NCBI GenBank assembly: GCA_015068395.1
Contig: SVKP01000115.1
Span: 1 to 64,000, forward strand
From: Oscillospiraceae bacterium
GTDB lineage: Bacteria > Bacillota > Clostridia > Oscillospirales > Oscillospiraceae
Reading direction: 5' to 3'
DNA: 64,000 bases
The first letter of the stretch is position 1, and each line of letters begins with the position of its first letter. Positions 17,234 to 26,867 of the stretch are shown piece after piece. Both the position numbers and the translations under genes were made by a program. The notes beneath the pieces are model-generated. The model searched no databases and had not been told where the DNA came from. It saw only the letters and a program-made list of their open reading frames with translations.

Positions 17234-18487
17234 ATGAAACTGATTCAAAAGTACAACAGCGTAAGCCTCATTCTCCGTATCGCCTGCGGTCTGGCTGTCG
17301 GCATCCTTCTGGGACTGCTCTTTAAGGGCCTGAGCGTCGTACCGCTGCTCGGCAGCATCTTTGTAGGCGCGCTCAAGGCGGTCGCGCCCGTGCTGGTGTT
17401 TGTGCTGGTCGTGTCCGCGCTCGCGCAGGGCAGCAACAAGCTCGACAGCCGCTTTACCCTCGTCATCGCGCTGTATATGGTCAGCACGCTTCTGGCGTCT
17501 CTGTTCGCGGTGGTGATGAGTTTCGTTTTCCCGCAGACGCTGATTTTGACCGAGACCGCGACGGCGGACACCGTACCCACCGGCGTGGGGGAGGTGCTTC
17601 GAAACCTGTTTCTCAACATGGTCTCGAATCCCGTGCGCTCCATTGCGGAGGGCAACTACATCGGTATCCTCTTCTGGGCGGTCATCTTCGGCCTTGCGTC
17701 GAAAAAGCTGGCGGGCGAGGGGACCAAGAAAATGATGGCGGACCTTGCGGAGATCGTCTCCGCCGTGGTGCGCTGGATCATCAATCTTGCGCCCTTCGGC
17801 ATCATGGGGCTTGTCTATGAGAATGTCGCGACCAACGGCCTTGCGATTTTTGCGGATTACGGCAAGCTTCTGCTTTTGCTGGTTGGCTGCATGCTGGCGG
17901 TCGCGCTCATTATCGATCCGCTTATCGCGGCGCTTGTGCTGCGCAGGAACCCCTATCCGCTGGTGTTCCGCTGCCTCAAGGGCTCTGGCGTGACGGCGTT
18001 TTTCACCAGAAGCTCCGCGGCAAACATCCCTGTCAACATGGAGCTTTGTGAGAACCTTGGCCTTGACCGGGAGATGTATGCGGTGTCCATTCCCCTTGGC
18101 GCGACCATCAACATGGACGGCGCGGCTGTCACCATCGCGGTGATGGCGCTTGCCGCCGCGAACACCGTAGGAATCAGCGTCTCCCTGCCGACTGCGATGA
18201 TCCTTGCAATCATTGCAACGCTGGCGGCGTGCGGCGCTTCGGGCGTCGCCGGAGGCTCGCTGCTGCTGATCCCGATGGCGTGCTCGCTGTTCGGCGTGGA
18301 TGCGGACGTAGCGATGCAGGTCGTTGCGGTCGGCTTCATCATCGGCGTGGTGCAGGACTCCGTGGAGACCGCGCTCAACTCCTCCGGCGACGTGATGTTT
18401 GCCGCGACGGCTGAGTACGCCAAGTGGATCAAGGATGGCAAGCCGCTGCCGAAGTTCCTCGGCGGAACGATGGAAATCAAGGTGTGA
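17234..18487 (+). CDS. sstT: Na+/serine-threonine symporter SstT
   Basis: The 417-residue dicarboxylate/amino acid:cation symporter-family protein has eight-plus hydrophobic segments. Hallmarks are the serine-rich FFTRSSAANIPVN segment, PLGATINMDGAA and the C-terminal GVVQDSVETALNSSGDV. These match the SstT subgroup, which imports serine and threonine with Na+. The ATG at 17234 is chosen because GAGGGGGA lies just upstream and the first transmembrane helix starts right after it; a longer reading frame from 17117 adds an unconserved tail. Confidence 0.93.
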   Translation: MKLIQKYNSVSLILRIACGLAVGILLGLLFKGLSVVPLLGSIFVGALKAVAPVLVFVLVVSALAQGSNKLDSRFTLVIALYMVSTLLASLFAVVMSFVFPQTLILTETATADTVPTGVGEVLRNLFLNMVSNPVRSIAEGNYIGILFWAVIFGLASKKLAGEGTKKMMADLAEIVSAVVRWIINLAPFGIMGLVYENVATNGLAIFADYGKLLLLLVGCMLAVALIIDPLIAALVLRRNPYPLVFRCLKGSGVTAFFTRSSAANIPVNMELCENLGLDREMYAVSIPLGATINMDGAAVTIAVMALAAANTVGISVSLPTAMILAIIATLAACGASGVAGGSLLLIPMACSLFGVDADVAMQVVAVGFIIGVVQDSVETALNSSGDVMFAATAEYAKWIKDGKPLPKFLGGTMEIKV

Positions 18488-18542
18488 GCGTTCGATCCGC
18501 GGCTGATGATATCCAAAGAGAGGCGGAGGGACACCTGTTGCC

Positions 18543-20201
18543 ATGAAAAAAAGAAAGAGCATAAAAACGCAAGTAGCGATTTCTGCAATACTGTTTATGG
18601 GCGTCCTCACAGTCGCCATAGCGGTTATCGGATACAAGCTCTATCATGACAGCGTCATGGAAAGCTACGCCACTTATGCGGATACGGTGTTGGAATATGC
18701 GTATCGAGCCGCTCAGGAGTATTCTTTCGGCGATATGATCGCAGCCCGTGATATGCCTGTTGGATATGAGGAGCTGAGATCAGAGCTCAACCGGGTCAAG
18801 GACTGCTCGGATATCGAATACCTCTATGCCATTTATTTTGAGGATATTGACGATATCCACAGCCTGCACTATGCCATCAATGCGAAGACGCAGGCGGAAT
18901 TGTCTGCCGGAGCTTCTCCCTCGGCGATCTACACTTATATGGGGAAGCCCTGCGAGGAAGGCGGGTTTGCAGACGATACCCTTCTTACGCTTCAACAGGC
19001 GGTCAAGGACGGAAAGCGCGAGAACGGAACGCTGGAAGGCTACTCGGATGAGTATGGGCATATGCTGAACGGGTACCGCGTGGTTTTCGACAGCAGTGAT
19101 CATGCGGTCGGCCTGCTCTGCGTTGAGATCGACATCAACAGGATCAACGCGGGCGTGTTTCGTTATGTGCGGACAGTCATACTGACCGCAGCCCTGTTTA
19201 CCGCGGTGATTATTCTCATCTACATGTTTAATACCCAGCGGTATTTGATCCGGCCGATTGAAAGGATCGTTGCAGGCAGCGATGCGTTTGTCAAAAAAAT
19301 GCAGAGCAATGCAGCCCCGGAGGAGCTTGTGTTTGAGGATGTGCGCGTCGATTCCGGGGACGAGCTGCAATTACTTGCCGAGAATGTAAAGAGTCTGGCG
19401 GACGGCGTGGCGTCCTATATGACAAATCTTCAGGCCGCAACGTCCGAGAGGGAACGCATCGGCACGGAGCTTTCGCTTGCGACGCGAATTCAGGCGAGTA
19501 TGCTGCCAAACACCTTTCCCGCGTTCCCGGACCGCCCGGAATTCGATATTTACGCCTACATGGACCCGGCGAAGGAGGTCGGCGGTGACTTCTATGATTT
19601 CTTTCTTGTGGATGACGACCATCTCTGTCTGGTCATAGCGGACGTGTCCGGCAAGGGCGTACCGGCGGCGCTCTTTATGATGGCGTCCAAGATCATTCTC
19701 GCGAACAACGCCAAGATGGGGAAGTCGCCTGCGCAGATCCTGACGGACGCCAATTCCGCGATCTGCTCAAAGAATAATGAGCAGATGTTTGTTACGGCAT
19801 GGCTTGGCATATTGGAGCTTTCCACCGGCAGACTGACTGCCGCCAATGCAGGCCATGAGTACCCCGCGCTGAAGCATAAGGACGGCAGCTTCGAGCTGCT
19901 CAGGGACAGGCACAGCTTTGTCATCGGCGGCATGGACGATACGAAGTACACAGAGTACACACTTACGCTGGAACCCGGCGCCAAGCTCTTCGTATATACC
20001 GATGGCGTGCCGGAGGCGACCAGCGCCGAAAAGGAGCTTTTCGGTACGGAACGGATGCTCACGGCGCTGAATGAGGACGCCGGTGCGTCACCGGAGCAGC
20101 TTCTCAAAACCGTCAGGAGAGCGGTGGACGGTTTTGTGAAGGACGCGGAGCAGTTTGACGACCTGACCATGCTGTGCGTGGAATACAAAGGGAAAAGCTG
20201 A
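18543..20201 (+). CDS. Two-helix SpoIIE-type sensor phosphatase (third of three)
   Basis: The 552-residue protein has an N-terminal helix (about 11-32), an extracellular Cache-like region of about 180 residues, a second helix (about 217-238), a HAMP-like linker and a PP2C_SpoIIE domain (about 300-550). The motifs KEVGGDFYDFF, IADVSGKGVPAALFM, YTDGVPEA and FDDLTML are intact. The catalytic domain is clearly a close paralogue of the one ending at 9144. It lies 55 bp after sstT and just before a lipoprotein gene. A weak ribosome site (GGAGGG, 12 nt from ATG) supports the start. Confidence 0.9.
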   Translation: MKKRKSIKTQVAISAILFMGVLTVAIAVIGYKLYHDSVMESYATYADTVLEYAYRAAQEYSFGDMIAARDMPVGYEELRSELNRVKDCSDIEYLYAIYFEDIDDIHSLHYAINAKTQAELSAGASPSAIYTYMGKPCEEGGFADDTLLTLQQAVKDGKRENGTLEGYSDEYGHMLNGYRVVFDSSDHAVGLLCVEIDINRINAGVFRYVRTVILTAALFTAVIILIYMFNTQRYLIRPIERIVAGSDAFVKKMQSNAAPEELVFEDVRVDSGDELQLLAENVKSLADGVASYMTNLQAATSERERIGTELSLATRIQASMLPNTFPAFPDRPEFDIYAYMDPAKEVGGDFYDFFLVDDDHLCLVIADVSGKGVPAALFMMASKIILANNAKMGKSPAQILTDANSAICSKNNEQMFVTAWLGILELSTGRLTAANAGHEYPALKHKDGSFELLRDRHSFVIGGMDDTKYTEYTLTLEPGAKLFVYTDGVPEATSAEKELFGTERMLTALNEDAGASPEQLLKTVRRAVDGFVKDAEQFDDLTMLCVEYKGKS

Positions 20202-20245
20202 ACAAGCTGCCTGCTATACAAACATTATTAAAGGAGGATGTTGAA

Positions 20246-22378
20246 ATGATGAAAAAGAAACTCGCTTTGCTATTGTCCGCGCTTCTGGCATTGAGCGTAT
20301 TGGCGGGCTGCGGAAGCAAAAGCACGACGGGAGCGGAGACGTCGGCAAATGCACAAACGCAGACGCAGACGGAAACACAGCCACAGACGCAGACGGAAAC
20401 AAGGGATACGCAGAGCGCCGGGGCATTCACGCCCGACGGCAGCGTTATTTTTGAAAAGGACGGCGTAACCGTCACGACCGCGGGGCTCGACGTGGACCCG
20501 ACCACAGAGGATGAATCGCCCATCATCTGGGTGGATATTGCCAACAGCAGCGATAAGGACGCCTATCTCGGCGTGGCAGGCGGGTCCGTCAACGGCGTGG
20601 TGACGGAGGTGCGGCTCATTGAGTTTTACATGGAGGATGGAACGTATAACGGCGGCAATTATGAATCGCAGTTGACCATTCCTGCAAAGAGCAGCGCCAG
20701 ATATGCACTTGGCTACTATGGAACGGGTGTGCCCGGTATCAGTCTCGATGCGCTCGGCGAGATGGAATTATGCTTTACCACGTCGGAGGATGAGTTCAGT
20801 TGGTATAACTACATATCGGAACCGGTGATCCTCACCGTCGACGCGAGCGTCCCAACGCCGGACATCACTGCCCTCGGCACGGTAGCTATCGACGATGACA
20901 GAATGACCCTGGTGGTCGGGGAGCAGGACTACGACGACTGGTTTGGTCCCGAGGTCTACCTGTATCTGCGGAACAAGACCGAGAAGTACATTGCCGTTTC
21001 GCCGGACAGCGCCGAGTTGGACGGCGTGTCCTGCGACTATGTGCTCGGCGGCCTTGCGGCTGCGCCCGGCAAGGTGGCGGTCGCGTTTTTGGGCTTTGAC
21101 GGCGAGGCAAAGGCGCTCAAGGGCTTTGAGAACCTGACGCTGAATTTCAGCTTCTCCGAGGCGGAGGATATGGACAGCATGAACATGGAGAACAGCACGG
21201 CGCTCGCTCCTGTTACCGCGACCTACCCTCCGCAGATCTGGGGCGAGTATGAGAACGGCGGGCTGAGGATGGATATTCGGCCCAAGTACAACGACCTCAT
21301 CACGGTGGAAACGCCGCGGGACGACGAGAACGGCATCCTGTTTTCTGTCTCCGAAACGGCGTCCCTCAAGGCGGGCGGCTTCGAGGGCGCGGGCTGGCTG
21401 TTCGCTATCGGAACGGCGGACGAGAACAAGCTCCACGAGCTTCTGTGCTATGACATGTCCGGCGTAGAGGCGTTTGCGAAGGACGCGGACGGCAATTATT
21501 ATATCTATTATCATCCCACGGATGTGCGCTTTGAGCGCGCAACGGTCGAGGAGATGACGCGTGACGCCGAGCAGTGGTCAATGCTCTGCCAGTGGGCGGA
21601 GGACATGAAGGACAGGTTCGCCGATCAAAACGGTCTGGAGTATGTATCCTTCGGCAACACCGACGTCGATATATGTCTTGCCCGTGCGGCGTGGATGGAT
21701 GGCGTGAACGCGACCCTCAGCACCACGGAATACGGTCCCGTGGCGGTGAAGGGCATGGATGGTACGCCCTATGCCAGGTTTGTCATGCAGGGCTTCTACA
21801 TAGAGACGGAGGACGAAACGCCGGACGGCGAATATGTCGTGTTGAATTTCCCCGACGAGGATATCCGTGTCGATTTCTTCTTTGCGCCGGAAAACTACGC
21901 CCGCGTGGTGTCAAATGGCTATGAAACGCTCTATCAGGCAGTGTGGTGGGACGAGAGCGTCAGCTATGCGGACGCGATGCAGGGATGGTATTACGCTGCC
22001 GCGGAGAAGGCGGGCGTCAAGCCCGCGGACAAGAGCCTCGCGCCGTATCTTGGCACCTGGGCGGAAAAGATTGCCGGTCGCGGTTATCTTGAGTGCGCAA
22101 AGAGCGTCGCGCCGGGCAAGGTCACGATCACGGCAAGCTGGCCGGACAGCGCCGCCGTGATGAACACGTGGGAAATGACCGCTGTGCTCGGGGACGGAAA
22201 GCTCGCTTATGAAAACGGCCATTGGGAGGTCAAGGAATACGACGATAACGGCGAGAGCTGGACCACGGACGAGAGCTATGAGGAAAGCGGGTATTTCTAT
22301 CTGAATGACGTAGGCGAGCTCTGCTGGCACAACGACCGCGTCGACGGTGAGGACAGCGTTTTCATCCGCGCGTCATAA
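20246..22378 (+). CDS. Large lipoprotein of unknown function
   Basis: The 710-residue protein has a lipoprotein signal (lipobox LAGC at about residue 21) and a Gln/Thr repeat linker (QTQTQTETQPQTQT). A long acidic, beta-rich extracellular part follows, in which I recognise no known family. AAGGAGG precedes the ATG pair at 20246/20249. It follows the third SpoIIE-type phosphatase by 44 bp, suggesting co-transcription and perhaps a role as an external ligand-binding or surface component. Confidence 0.85.
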   Translation: MMKKKLALLLSALLALSVLAGCGSKSTTGAETSANAQTQTQTETQPQTQTETRDTQSAGAFTPDGSVIFEKDGVTVTTAGLDVDPTTEDESPIIWVDIANSSDKDAYLGVAGGSVNGVVTEVRLIEFYMEDGTYNGGNYESQLTIPAKSSARYALGYYGTGVPGISLDALGEMELCFTTSEDEFSWYNYISEPVILTVDASVPTPDITALGTVAIDDDRMTLVVGEQDYDDWFGPEVYLYLRNKTEKYIAVSPDSAELDGVSCDYVLGGLAAAPGKVAVAFLGFDGEAKALKGFENLTLNFSFSEAEDMDSMNMENSTALAPVTATYPPQIWGEYENGGLRMDIRPKYNDLITVETPRDDENGILFSVSETASLKAGGFEGAGWLFAIGTADENKLHELLCYDMSGVEAFAKDADGNYYIYYHPTDVRFERATVEEMTRDAEQWSMLCQWAEDMKDRFADQNGLEYVSFGNTDVDICLARAAWMDGVNATLSTTEYGPVAVKGMDGTPYARFVMQGFYIETEDETPDGEYVVLNFPDEDIRVDFFFAPENYARVVSNGYETLYQAVWWDESVSYADAMQGWYYAAAEKAGVKPADKSLAPYLGTWAEKIAGRGYLECAKSVAPGKVTITASWPDSAAVMNTWEMTAVLGDGKLAYENGHWEVKEYDDNGESWTTDESYEESGYFYLNDVGELCWHNDRVDGEDSVFIRAS

Positions 22379-22410
22379 CACGGAACCTGAATACGAAACA
22401 AATAACGTGC

Positions 22411-22449
22411 AAAAGGTATGCTTCCCATTTGCCGGAAGCATACCTTTTT
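22411..22449 (+). terminator. Terminator after the lipoprotein gene
   Basis: A long stem (AAAAGGTATGCTTCC / GGAAGCATACCTTTT) with a short loop ends in five T. It is the strongest terminator in this part of the window. Confidence 0.93.
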
Positions 22450-22482
22450 GCCAACATTTTGCCGACAGCCTGTAAAGGTTGC

Positions 22483-22512
22483 TTGCCTATTCATGAAGTC
22501 AAGTGCTATAAT
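22483..22512 (+). promoter_or_regulatory. Sigma-A promoter of the SARP-like regulator
   Basis: TTGCCT and TATAAT are separated by 18 bp. The predicted start lies about 40 nt before the GTG at 22561. Confidence 0.75.
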
Positions 22513-22560
22513 ACAATCAATAATGTGTTGGTCATCTTGCCAAAGGGGGGAAAATGCTCC

Positions 22561-23355
22561 GTGAGGATATTTGCAATTGACGATGAACAGCTTATGCTGA
22601 ACGAGCTTTGCGGGGCTATCGCGGAGGCAGAGCCGAGGGCGGAGATACTGGATTTCAAAAACGCTGAGGATGTGCTGGAAGCAATCAACGGCGGCGTGAT
22701 ACCAGACGTGGTTTTCTCGGATATCCGCCTTCCCGGCATCGATGGCCTGCATCTAGCCGTTCGGATCAAGGAGTTGGCGCCGGAAGCACGTATCGTTCTG
22801 GTCACGGCGTATTCGCAATACGCGCTGGAAGCTTACCGCAGGCACGTCAACGGCTATGTTTTGAAGCCAGTGGACGCAGCGGCGATCCGGGAAGAGCTGG
22901 ATCACCTGCCGAAGCTGCCGGAGCCTGAACCGGATAAGCTGCAGGTGCAGTGCTTTGGCAGGTTTGAGGTATTTTGGCATGGAGAGCCGCTGCGGTTTGA
23001 GCGGCGGCAGACGAAGGAGCTGCTTGCCTTTCTGATCGACAAAGAGGGCGCTTCCTGTACCGCAGAGGAAATCGCTGCCGCCCTGTGGGAACGTGATACC
23101 AACATGCGCGCCGTGAAGGCGAATATCCGCCTGCTGCTCAGTGATTTGAAAAAGACGCTGCGCTCTGTCGGCATGAGCGATGCGCTGATCCGCTCCAGCG
23201 GTCAGGCGGCAATCCGTCGCGGCAGAGTGGACTGTGATTATTTCCACATGCTGGAAGGGGATACCGCCTCAATCAATCTGTTTCATGGCGAATACATGTC
23301 GCAGTACAGCTGGGCGGAACTGACGGAGGGCAGGCTGCATTTTCTGATACGATAA
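22561..23355 (+). CDS. Response regulator with SARP-like output domain
   Basis: The 264-residue protein has a receiver domain (residues 1-115) with acidic pair D7/D8, phosphoacceptor D54, T82 and K102. A C-terminal winged-helix region (about 130-225) carries the OmpR-like pattern FERRQTKELLAFLID seen in SARP/BTAD regulators, and a short tail follows. A GTG start is chosen: GGGGGG lies upstream and the receiver core begins immediately. No histidine kinase gene accompanies it in the window, so its input is unknown. A terminator and promoter directly upstream make it the first gene of its unit, followed by the tandem HAD gene and the STAS gene. Confidence 0.87.
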   Translation: MRIFAIDDEQLMLNELCGAIAEAEPRAEILDFKNAEDVLEAINGGVIPDVVFSDIRLPGIDGLHLAVRIKELAPEARIVLVTAYSQYALEAYRRHVNGYVLKPVDAAAIREELDHLPKLPEPEPDKLQVQCFGRFEVFWHGEPLRFERRQTKELLAFLIDKEGASCTAEEIAAALWERDTNMRAVKANIRLLLSDLKKTLRSVGMSDALIRSSGQAAIRRGRVDCDYFHMLEGDTASINLFHGEYMSQYSWAELTEGRLHFLIR

Positions 23356-23402
23356 TACATCAATTCAATTGTTTGGTTCCCTTACAACAAGGAGGCGTGA
23401 TG

Positions 23403-25493
23403 ATGAAGAAATATGGCTGGTTATGCTTGCTGATCCTGTCTCTGCTGTGCGCGACGTCGGTCCTTGCCGGATATGCTGCGGGGCACGACGCTTCGGGAAA
23501 AGCGGAGAACGAGAAGATGGATGGGCAGACGGCGGAAACTCTTGCGTATTGGAACCCGTCTTCTCCGGCGATGCAGTCCTTGATCTCTTATGTGAACGAC
23601 GTAACCGATCCGAAGTCGGACAGTTACATCTCTGCAAAAGACCGCATTGCTGTGTTTGATTTGGACGGTACGCTCTATGGCGAGCGCTATCCCACCTATG
23701 TCGACCAGTGCCTTATGCTGCATCGGTATTTGCACGACCCCACCTTCACGCCTGCAAAGGAGGACGCGGAGTATTGCAGGAGGCTCGAAGCCGCTGTTCG
23801 GAACGGCACGGAAGCGCCGTCCTCTCCGCGCTCTTCGGGTCAGATGATCGCGGAGAGCTTTCAGGGCTTTACGGTGGAAGAATACAGGGCTTATATCCGC
23901 GAGTTTCTGAAGACGGATATTCCGGGCTTTACGGGTATGACCTATGGCGACCGTTTCTTTCAGCCGATGGTTTCCGTGGTGCGCTATCTGTATGAGCACG
24001 ATTTTCAGGTCTATATCGTCAGCGGCGCGGAACGCTCCCTGCTTCGGGAACTGATTACCGGCACGCTGGATGAATATATCCCGTCAGACCGCGTTATCGG
24101 AACCACGTTTTCCCTGACCGCGACGAACCAGGGGGACGTCGAGGGGAGAAAGTATATCTATGGGCAGGACGACGCTGTTCTGATGGAAGGGAATATGACC
24201 TTCAAGAACCTGAGCATGAACAAGGTTGTCAGCATTGTGGATGAGATCGGAAAGCCGCCGGTGCTCGCCTTCGGCAACAGCTCGGGGGATTTCGCGATGG
24301 CTGAGTACACCGTCCAGCATGGCGGCAGGGCATACATGCTCCTCTGCGACGACACGGAGCGAGACTTTGGCGACGTGGAAGAGGCGGAGGCGTTCCGTCA
24401 GGATTGCGAGGCGCGGGGCTTTGTGACCGTATCCATGCGGGACGAGTTTGCCACGATCTATGCAGAGGGCGTCAAAAAGGGCGCATATGACAAGGTCGCT
24501 CCCGTGGAGGAGACGATTGAGGGCTGGGCGCCGGACTCCCCGGCGATGCAGTCGATCGTGGAGTTTGTCATGGACTCGGTGGATGAGAGCTCAGACGGCT
24601 TCATTCCCAAATCCGACAGGATCGCCGTGTTCGACATGGACGGCACGCTGTACGGTGAGCGCTTCCCGACCTATTTCAACGACTGGCTGTTCATCCAGCG
24701 GGCGCTGTATGACGACAGCTACGAGACGCCTAAGTATTTGGAGGAGTTTGCCCGCGCGTGGGAGGACAAGGTGCTCAGGGGCATTCCCATCGAGAATTTC
24801 GACGCGAAGGAGCGCGAGCTGGGGCCGAAGCTCTATCAAGGTCTGACGCAGGATGCCTACGCGGAGGTCGTGCGCCGCTTCAAGGCGCTGCCTGTCTGGG
24901 GCTTTGAGGGGATGACCTACGGCGAGGCGTATTTTCAGCCGATGGTCTCTCTGGTGAAGTACCTCTATGAGCACGATTACAGCATCTACATTGTCAGCGC
25001 CACTTACCGGGACGCGGTGCGTGTGATGACCGAGGGCGTGTTGGATCAATACATCCCCTATGACCATGTCATCGGCACGGACCTGCTGTATGTGTCGTCC
25101 GGGGATGAAGAGTCAGACAGCATGTTCTATGAGCTGAAACCGCAGGACAAGCTGGTCATAGCTGGCGAGCTGTTCATCAAGAACCAGAAGACCAACAAGG
25201 CGACCGTCATCCAGCAGGAGATTGGAAAGCTGCCCGTGCTGGCATTCGGCAATTCCACCGGCGATTTCTCCATGGCGACGTACACGCTTCAAAACGGGAA
25301 GTATGGCGGCAGGGCATATATGCTGCTGTGTGACGACACCGAACGTGATTACGGCGACCCGGCGATTGCGGCGGCCTTCAAGAACAAGTGCGACGCCAAT
25401 GACTTTTACACCATATCCATGAAGGACGAGTTCGAAACGTTATACCCGGACGGTGCAAATATGGCAAGGCCCGGACAGGACGCGGCGGCGTGA
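23403..25493 (+). CDS. Secreted tandem HAD phosphatase
   Basis: The 696-residue protein has a signal peptide and two complete HAD phosphatase domains (about 60-345 and 375-680). Each has FDxDGTLYGER, a VSGAE or VSATY motif and FGNSxGDF. The halves are clearly homologous to each other and to the HAD domain of the SLH fusion at 2.6 kb. The substrate is unknown; the fold suggests phosphomonoester hydrolysis outside the cell. AAGGAGG precedes ATG codons at 23400 and 23403; the second has the better spacing. It is probably co-transcribed with the STAS gene 13 bp downstream. Confidence 0.87.
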   Translation: MKKYGWLCLLILSLLCATSVLAGYAAGHDASGKAENEKMDGQTAETLAYWNPSSPAMQSLISYVNDVTDPKSDSYISAKDRIAVFDLDGTLYGERYPTYVDQCLMLHRYLHDPTFTPAKEDAEYCRRLEAAVRNGTEAPSSPRSSGQMIAESFQGFTVEEYRAYIREFLKTDIPGFTGMTYGDRFFQPMVSVVRYLYEHDFQVYIVSGAERSLLRELITGTLDEYIPSDRVIGTTFSLTATNQGDVEGRKYIYGQDDAVLMEGNMTFKNLSMNKVVSIVDEIGKPPVLAFGNSSGDFAMAEYTVQHGGRAYMLLCDDTERDFGDVEEAEAFRQDCEARGFVTVSMRDEFATIYAEGVKKGAYDKVAPVEETIEGWAPDSPAMQSIVEFVMDSVDESSDGFIPKSDRIAVFDMDGTLYGERFPTYFNDWLFIQRALYDDSYETPKYLEEFARAWEDKVLRGIPIENFDAKERELGPKLYQGLTQDAYAEVVRRFKALPVWGFEGMTYGEAYFQPMVSLVKYLYEHDYSIYIVSATYRDAVRVMTEGVLDQYIPYDHVIGTDLLYVSSGDEESDSMFYELKPQDKLVIAGELFIKNQKTNKATVIQQEIGKLPVLAFGNSTGDFSMATYTLQNGKYGGRAYMLLCDDTERDYGDPAIAAAFKNKCDANDFYTISMKDEFETLYPDGANMARPGQDAAA

Positions 25494-25506
25494 GGAGGAA
25501 TTCATC

Positions 25507-25803
25507 ATGACGATTTCATGGATCAAAAACGGGAGCAAGCTGACCGTCGCGCTGGAGGGGCGTCTTGATACGACTACCGCGCCGCAGCTCGAGGAGGGGC
25601 TTCGCGATTCCCTGGGCGGTGTGACAGAACTGGTGTTTGATCTCGCCAAACTCGAGTATGTTTCTTCCGCAGGCCTGCGCGTTTTCCTTTCAGCACAAAA
25701 GACCATGAATAAGCAGGGAAAAATGGTGATTCGCAATGCGAACAGCGCCATTATGGATGTTTTTGAGGTAACGGGCTTTTCGGATATTCTCAGGATCGAG
25801 TAA
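25507..25803 (+). CDS. RsbV/SpoIIAA-like STAS anti-anti-sigma factor
   Basis: The 98-residue STAS protein has the phosphorylatable serine in YVSSAGLR, the core motif of RsbV/SpoIIAA. In partner switching, the unphosphorylated form sequesters the RsbW-type kinase; SpoIIE-type phosphatases reset it. It is the obvious substrate candidate for the three PP2C phosphatases in this window and partner of the RsbW-like protein at 6.5 kb, although it lies 19 kb away. GAGGAGG precedes the ATG. Confidence 0.92.
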   Translation: MTISWIKNGSKLTVALEGRLDTTTAPQLEEGLRDSLGGVTELVFDLAKLEYVSSAGLRVFLSAQKTMNKQGKMVIRNANSAIMDVFEVTGFSDILRIE

Positions 25804-25818
25804 TACGGAGCGAAGAAA

Positions 25819-25853
25819 TGCAAAAGGCGGGGCTTTTGACCTCGCCTTTTGCA
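25819..25853. terminator. Bidirectional terminator hairpin
   Basis: GCAAAAGGCGGGG pairs with CCTCGCCTTTTGC (one wobble). It separates the convergent STAS and cNMP-domain genes. Confidence 0.7.
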
Positions 25854-25868
25854 CCATATGGAGATTAA

Positions 25869-26867
25869 TTAGAACATCTGCTCCGGCATCAGCATCATTT
25901 GCGTGATATATGCCACATGCGCCTGCGCCGCGGGGGGCATCATATTGTTTGCATCCCTGATCTGCTTTTGCGCTTCTTCCAGAACCTTGCACGCCTTGAG
26001 ATAATCCGTTGTCAGCCGCCTGAGCCGGTTGGACAGATGCCGGAGGAGCCCCATTACTTTAGCGGGATTCGTCTGGATCAGCTTGTGCAGGTCCTCCTCG
26101 CAGAAAAGCTCGACGCATGTGTCGTCATCCATTGCCACAGCGGTCGCGCTGCGCGGCAGCTTTTCCAAAAGCCCCATCTCACCAAAGTAATCGCCCGGTT
26201 CCAGCACCGCGAGCTGCTTCTGTGCGGCTTCCCCATACCGGGAATAGATACCGACGCGCCCGGAACGGAGGTCGTACAGGTATTTGCCGACCTCTCCTGC
26301 ACGGAAGATCACTGTGCCCTTGCGGTAGGTTTCGCTCCGAACCGCCTCGCCGTCTGCCTCATGGCGCTGCTCGCGCTCCGCTTCCGCGCTGGTCCAGTCC
26401 GCGAGATTCTGGTTCAAAAGATAAACGGCGGCAAATTTCTTGAGCTTATTCAGCAGGCCCTCGTTGACCTTTTCCCCCGAAGTGTCGAGACGCCCGATCT
26501 CGCGCAGCGTCTCGCACAGCTCGGTGTAGTCGTCGCTCAGTTCGCGCAGGCGGCGGCTTAAGTGCCGGAAGATACCGTAAAGCTCCTCGTCTCCTTCGCT
26601 GAGGTAGTCCAGAAGCCTGCTTCCCTCTATTTCAACAAGCTGGGTCCCTTCTGCAAGCGCAACGGCGGTGGCGCTGCGCGGATATGCCTCGATCACTGCC
26701 ATCTCGCCCAGATAGTCGCCGGGCTTGAGCTCCGTCAGTTTCTTTTCCTCCGGCTTGCCGTAGTGTGCATAAATGCCGACCAATCCGTCGAGGACCTTAA
26801 ACATGTTCCTGCCGAGGTCATCCTCCTTGAAAATGACGTCGAGATAATGGAATGATACTGTGGTCAT
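25869..26867 (-). CDS. Tandem cyclic-nucleotide-binding-domain protein
   Basis: The 332-residue cytosolic protein has two CAP-type cNMP-binding domains (about 10-100 and 180-275). The phosphate-binding-cassette patterns are PGDYLGEMAVIEAYPRSATAVA and a second copy PGDYFGEMGLLEKLPRSATAV, given here as separate segments. Helical linkers follow each. No DNA-binding or kinase domain is visible, so it is probably a ligand-binding adaptor. Such proteins can also occur beside SpoIIE-type phosphatases in signalling clusters. The start follows a GAAGGGGC site. Confidence 0.85.
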   Translation of the reverse strand: MTTVSFHYLDVIFKEDDLGRNMFKVLDGLVGIYAHYGKPEEKKLTELKPGDYLGEMAVIEAYPRSATAVALAEGTQLVEIEGSRLLDYLSEGDEELYGIFRHLSRRLRELSDDYTELCETLREIGRLDTSGEKVNEGLLNKLKKFAAVYLLNQNLADWTSAEAEREQRHEADGEAVRSETYRKGTVIFRAGEVGKYLYDLRSGRVGIYSRYGEAAQKQLAVLEPGDYFGEMGLLEKLPRSATAVAMDDDTCVELFCEEDLHKLIQTNPAKVMGLLRHLSNRLRRLTTDYLKACKVLEEAQKQIRDANNMMPPAAQAHVAYITQMMLMPEQMF

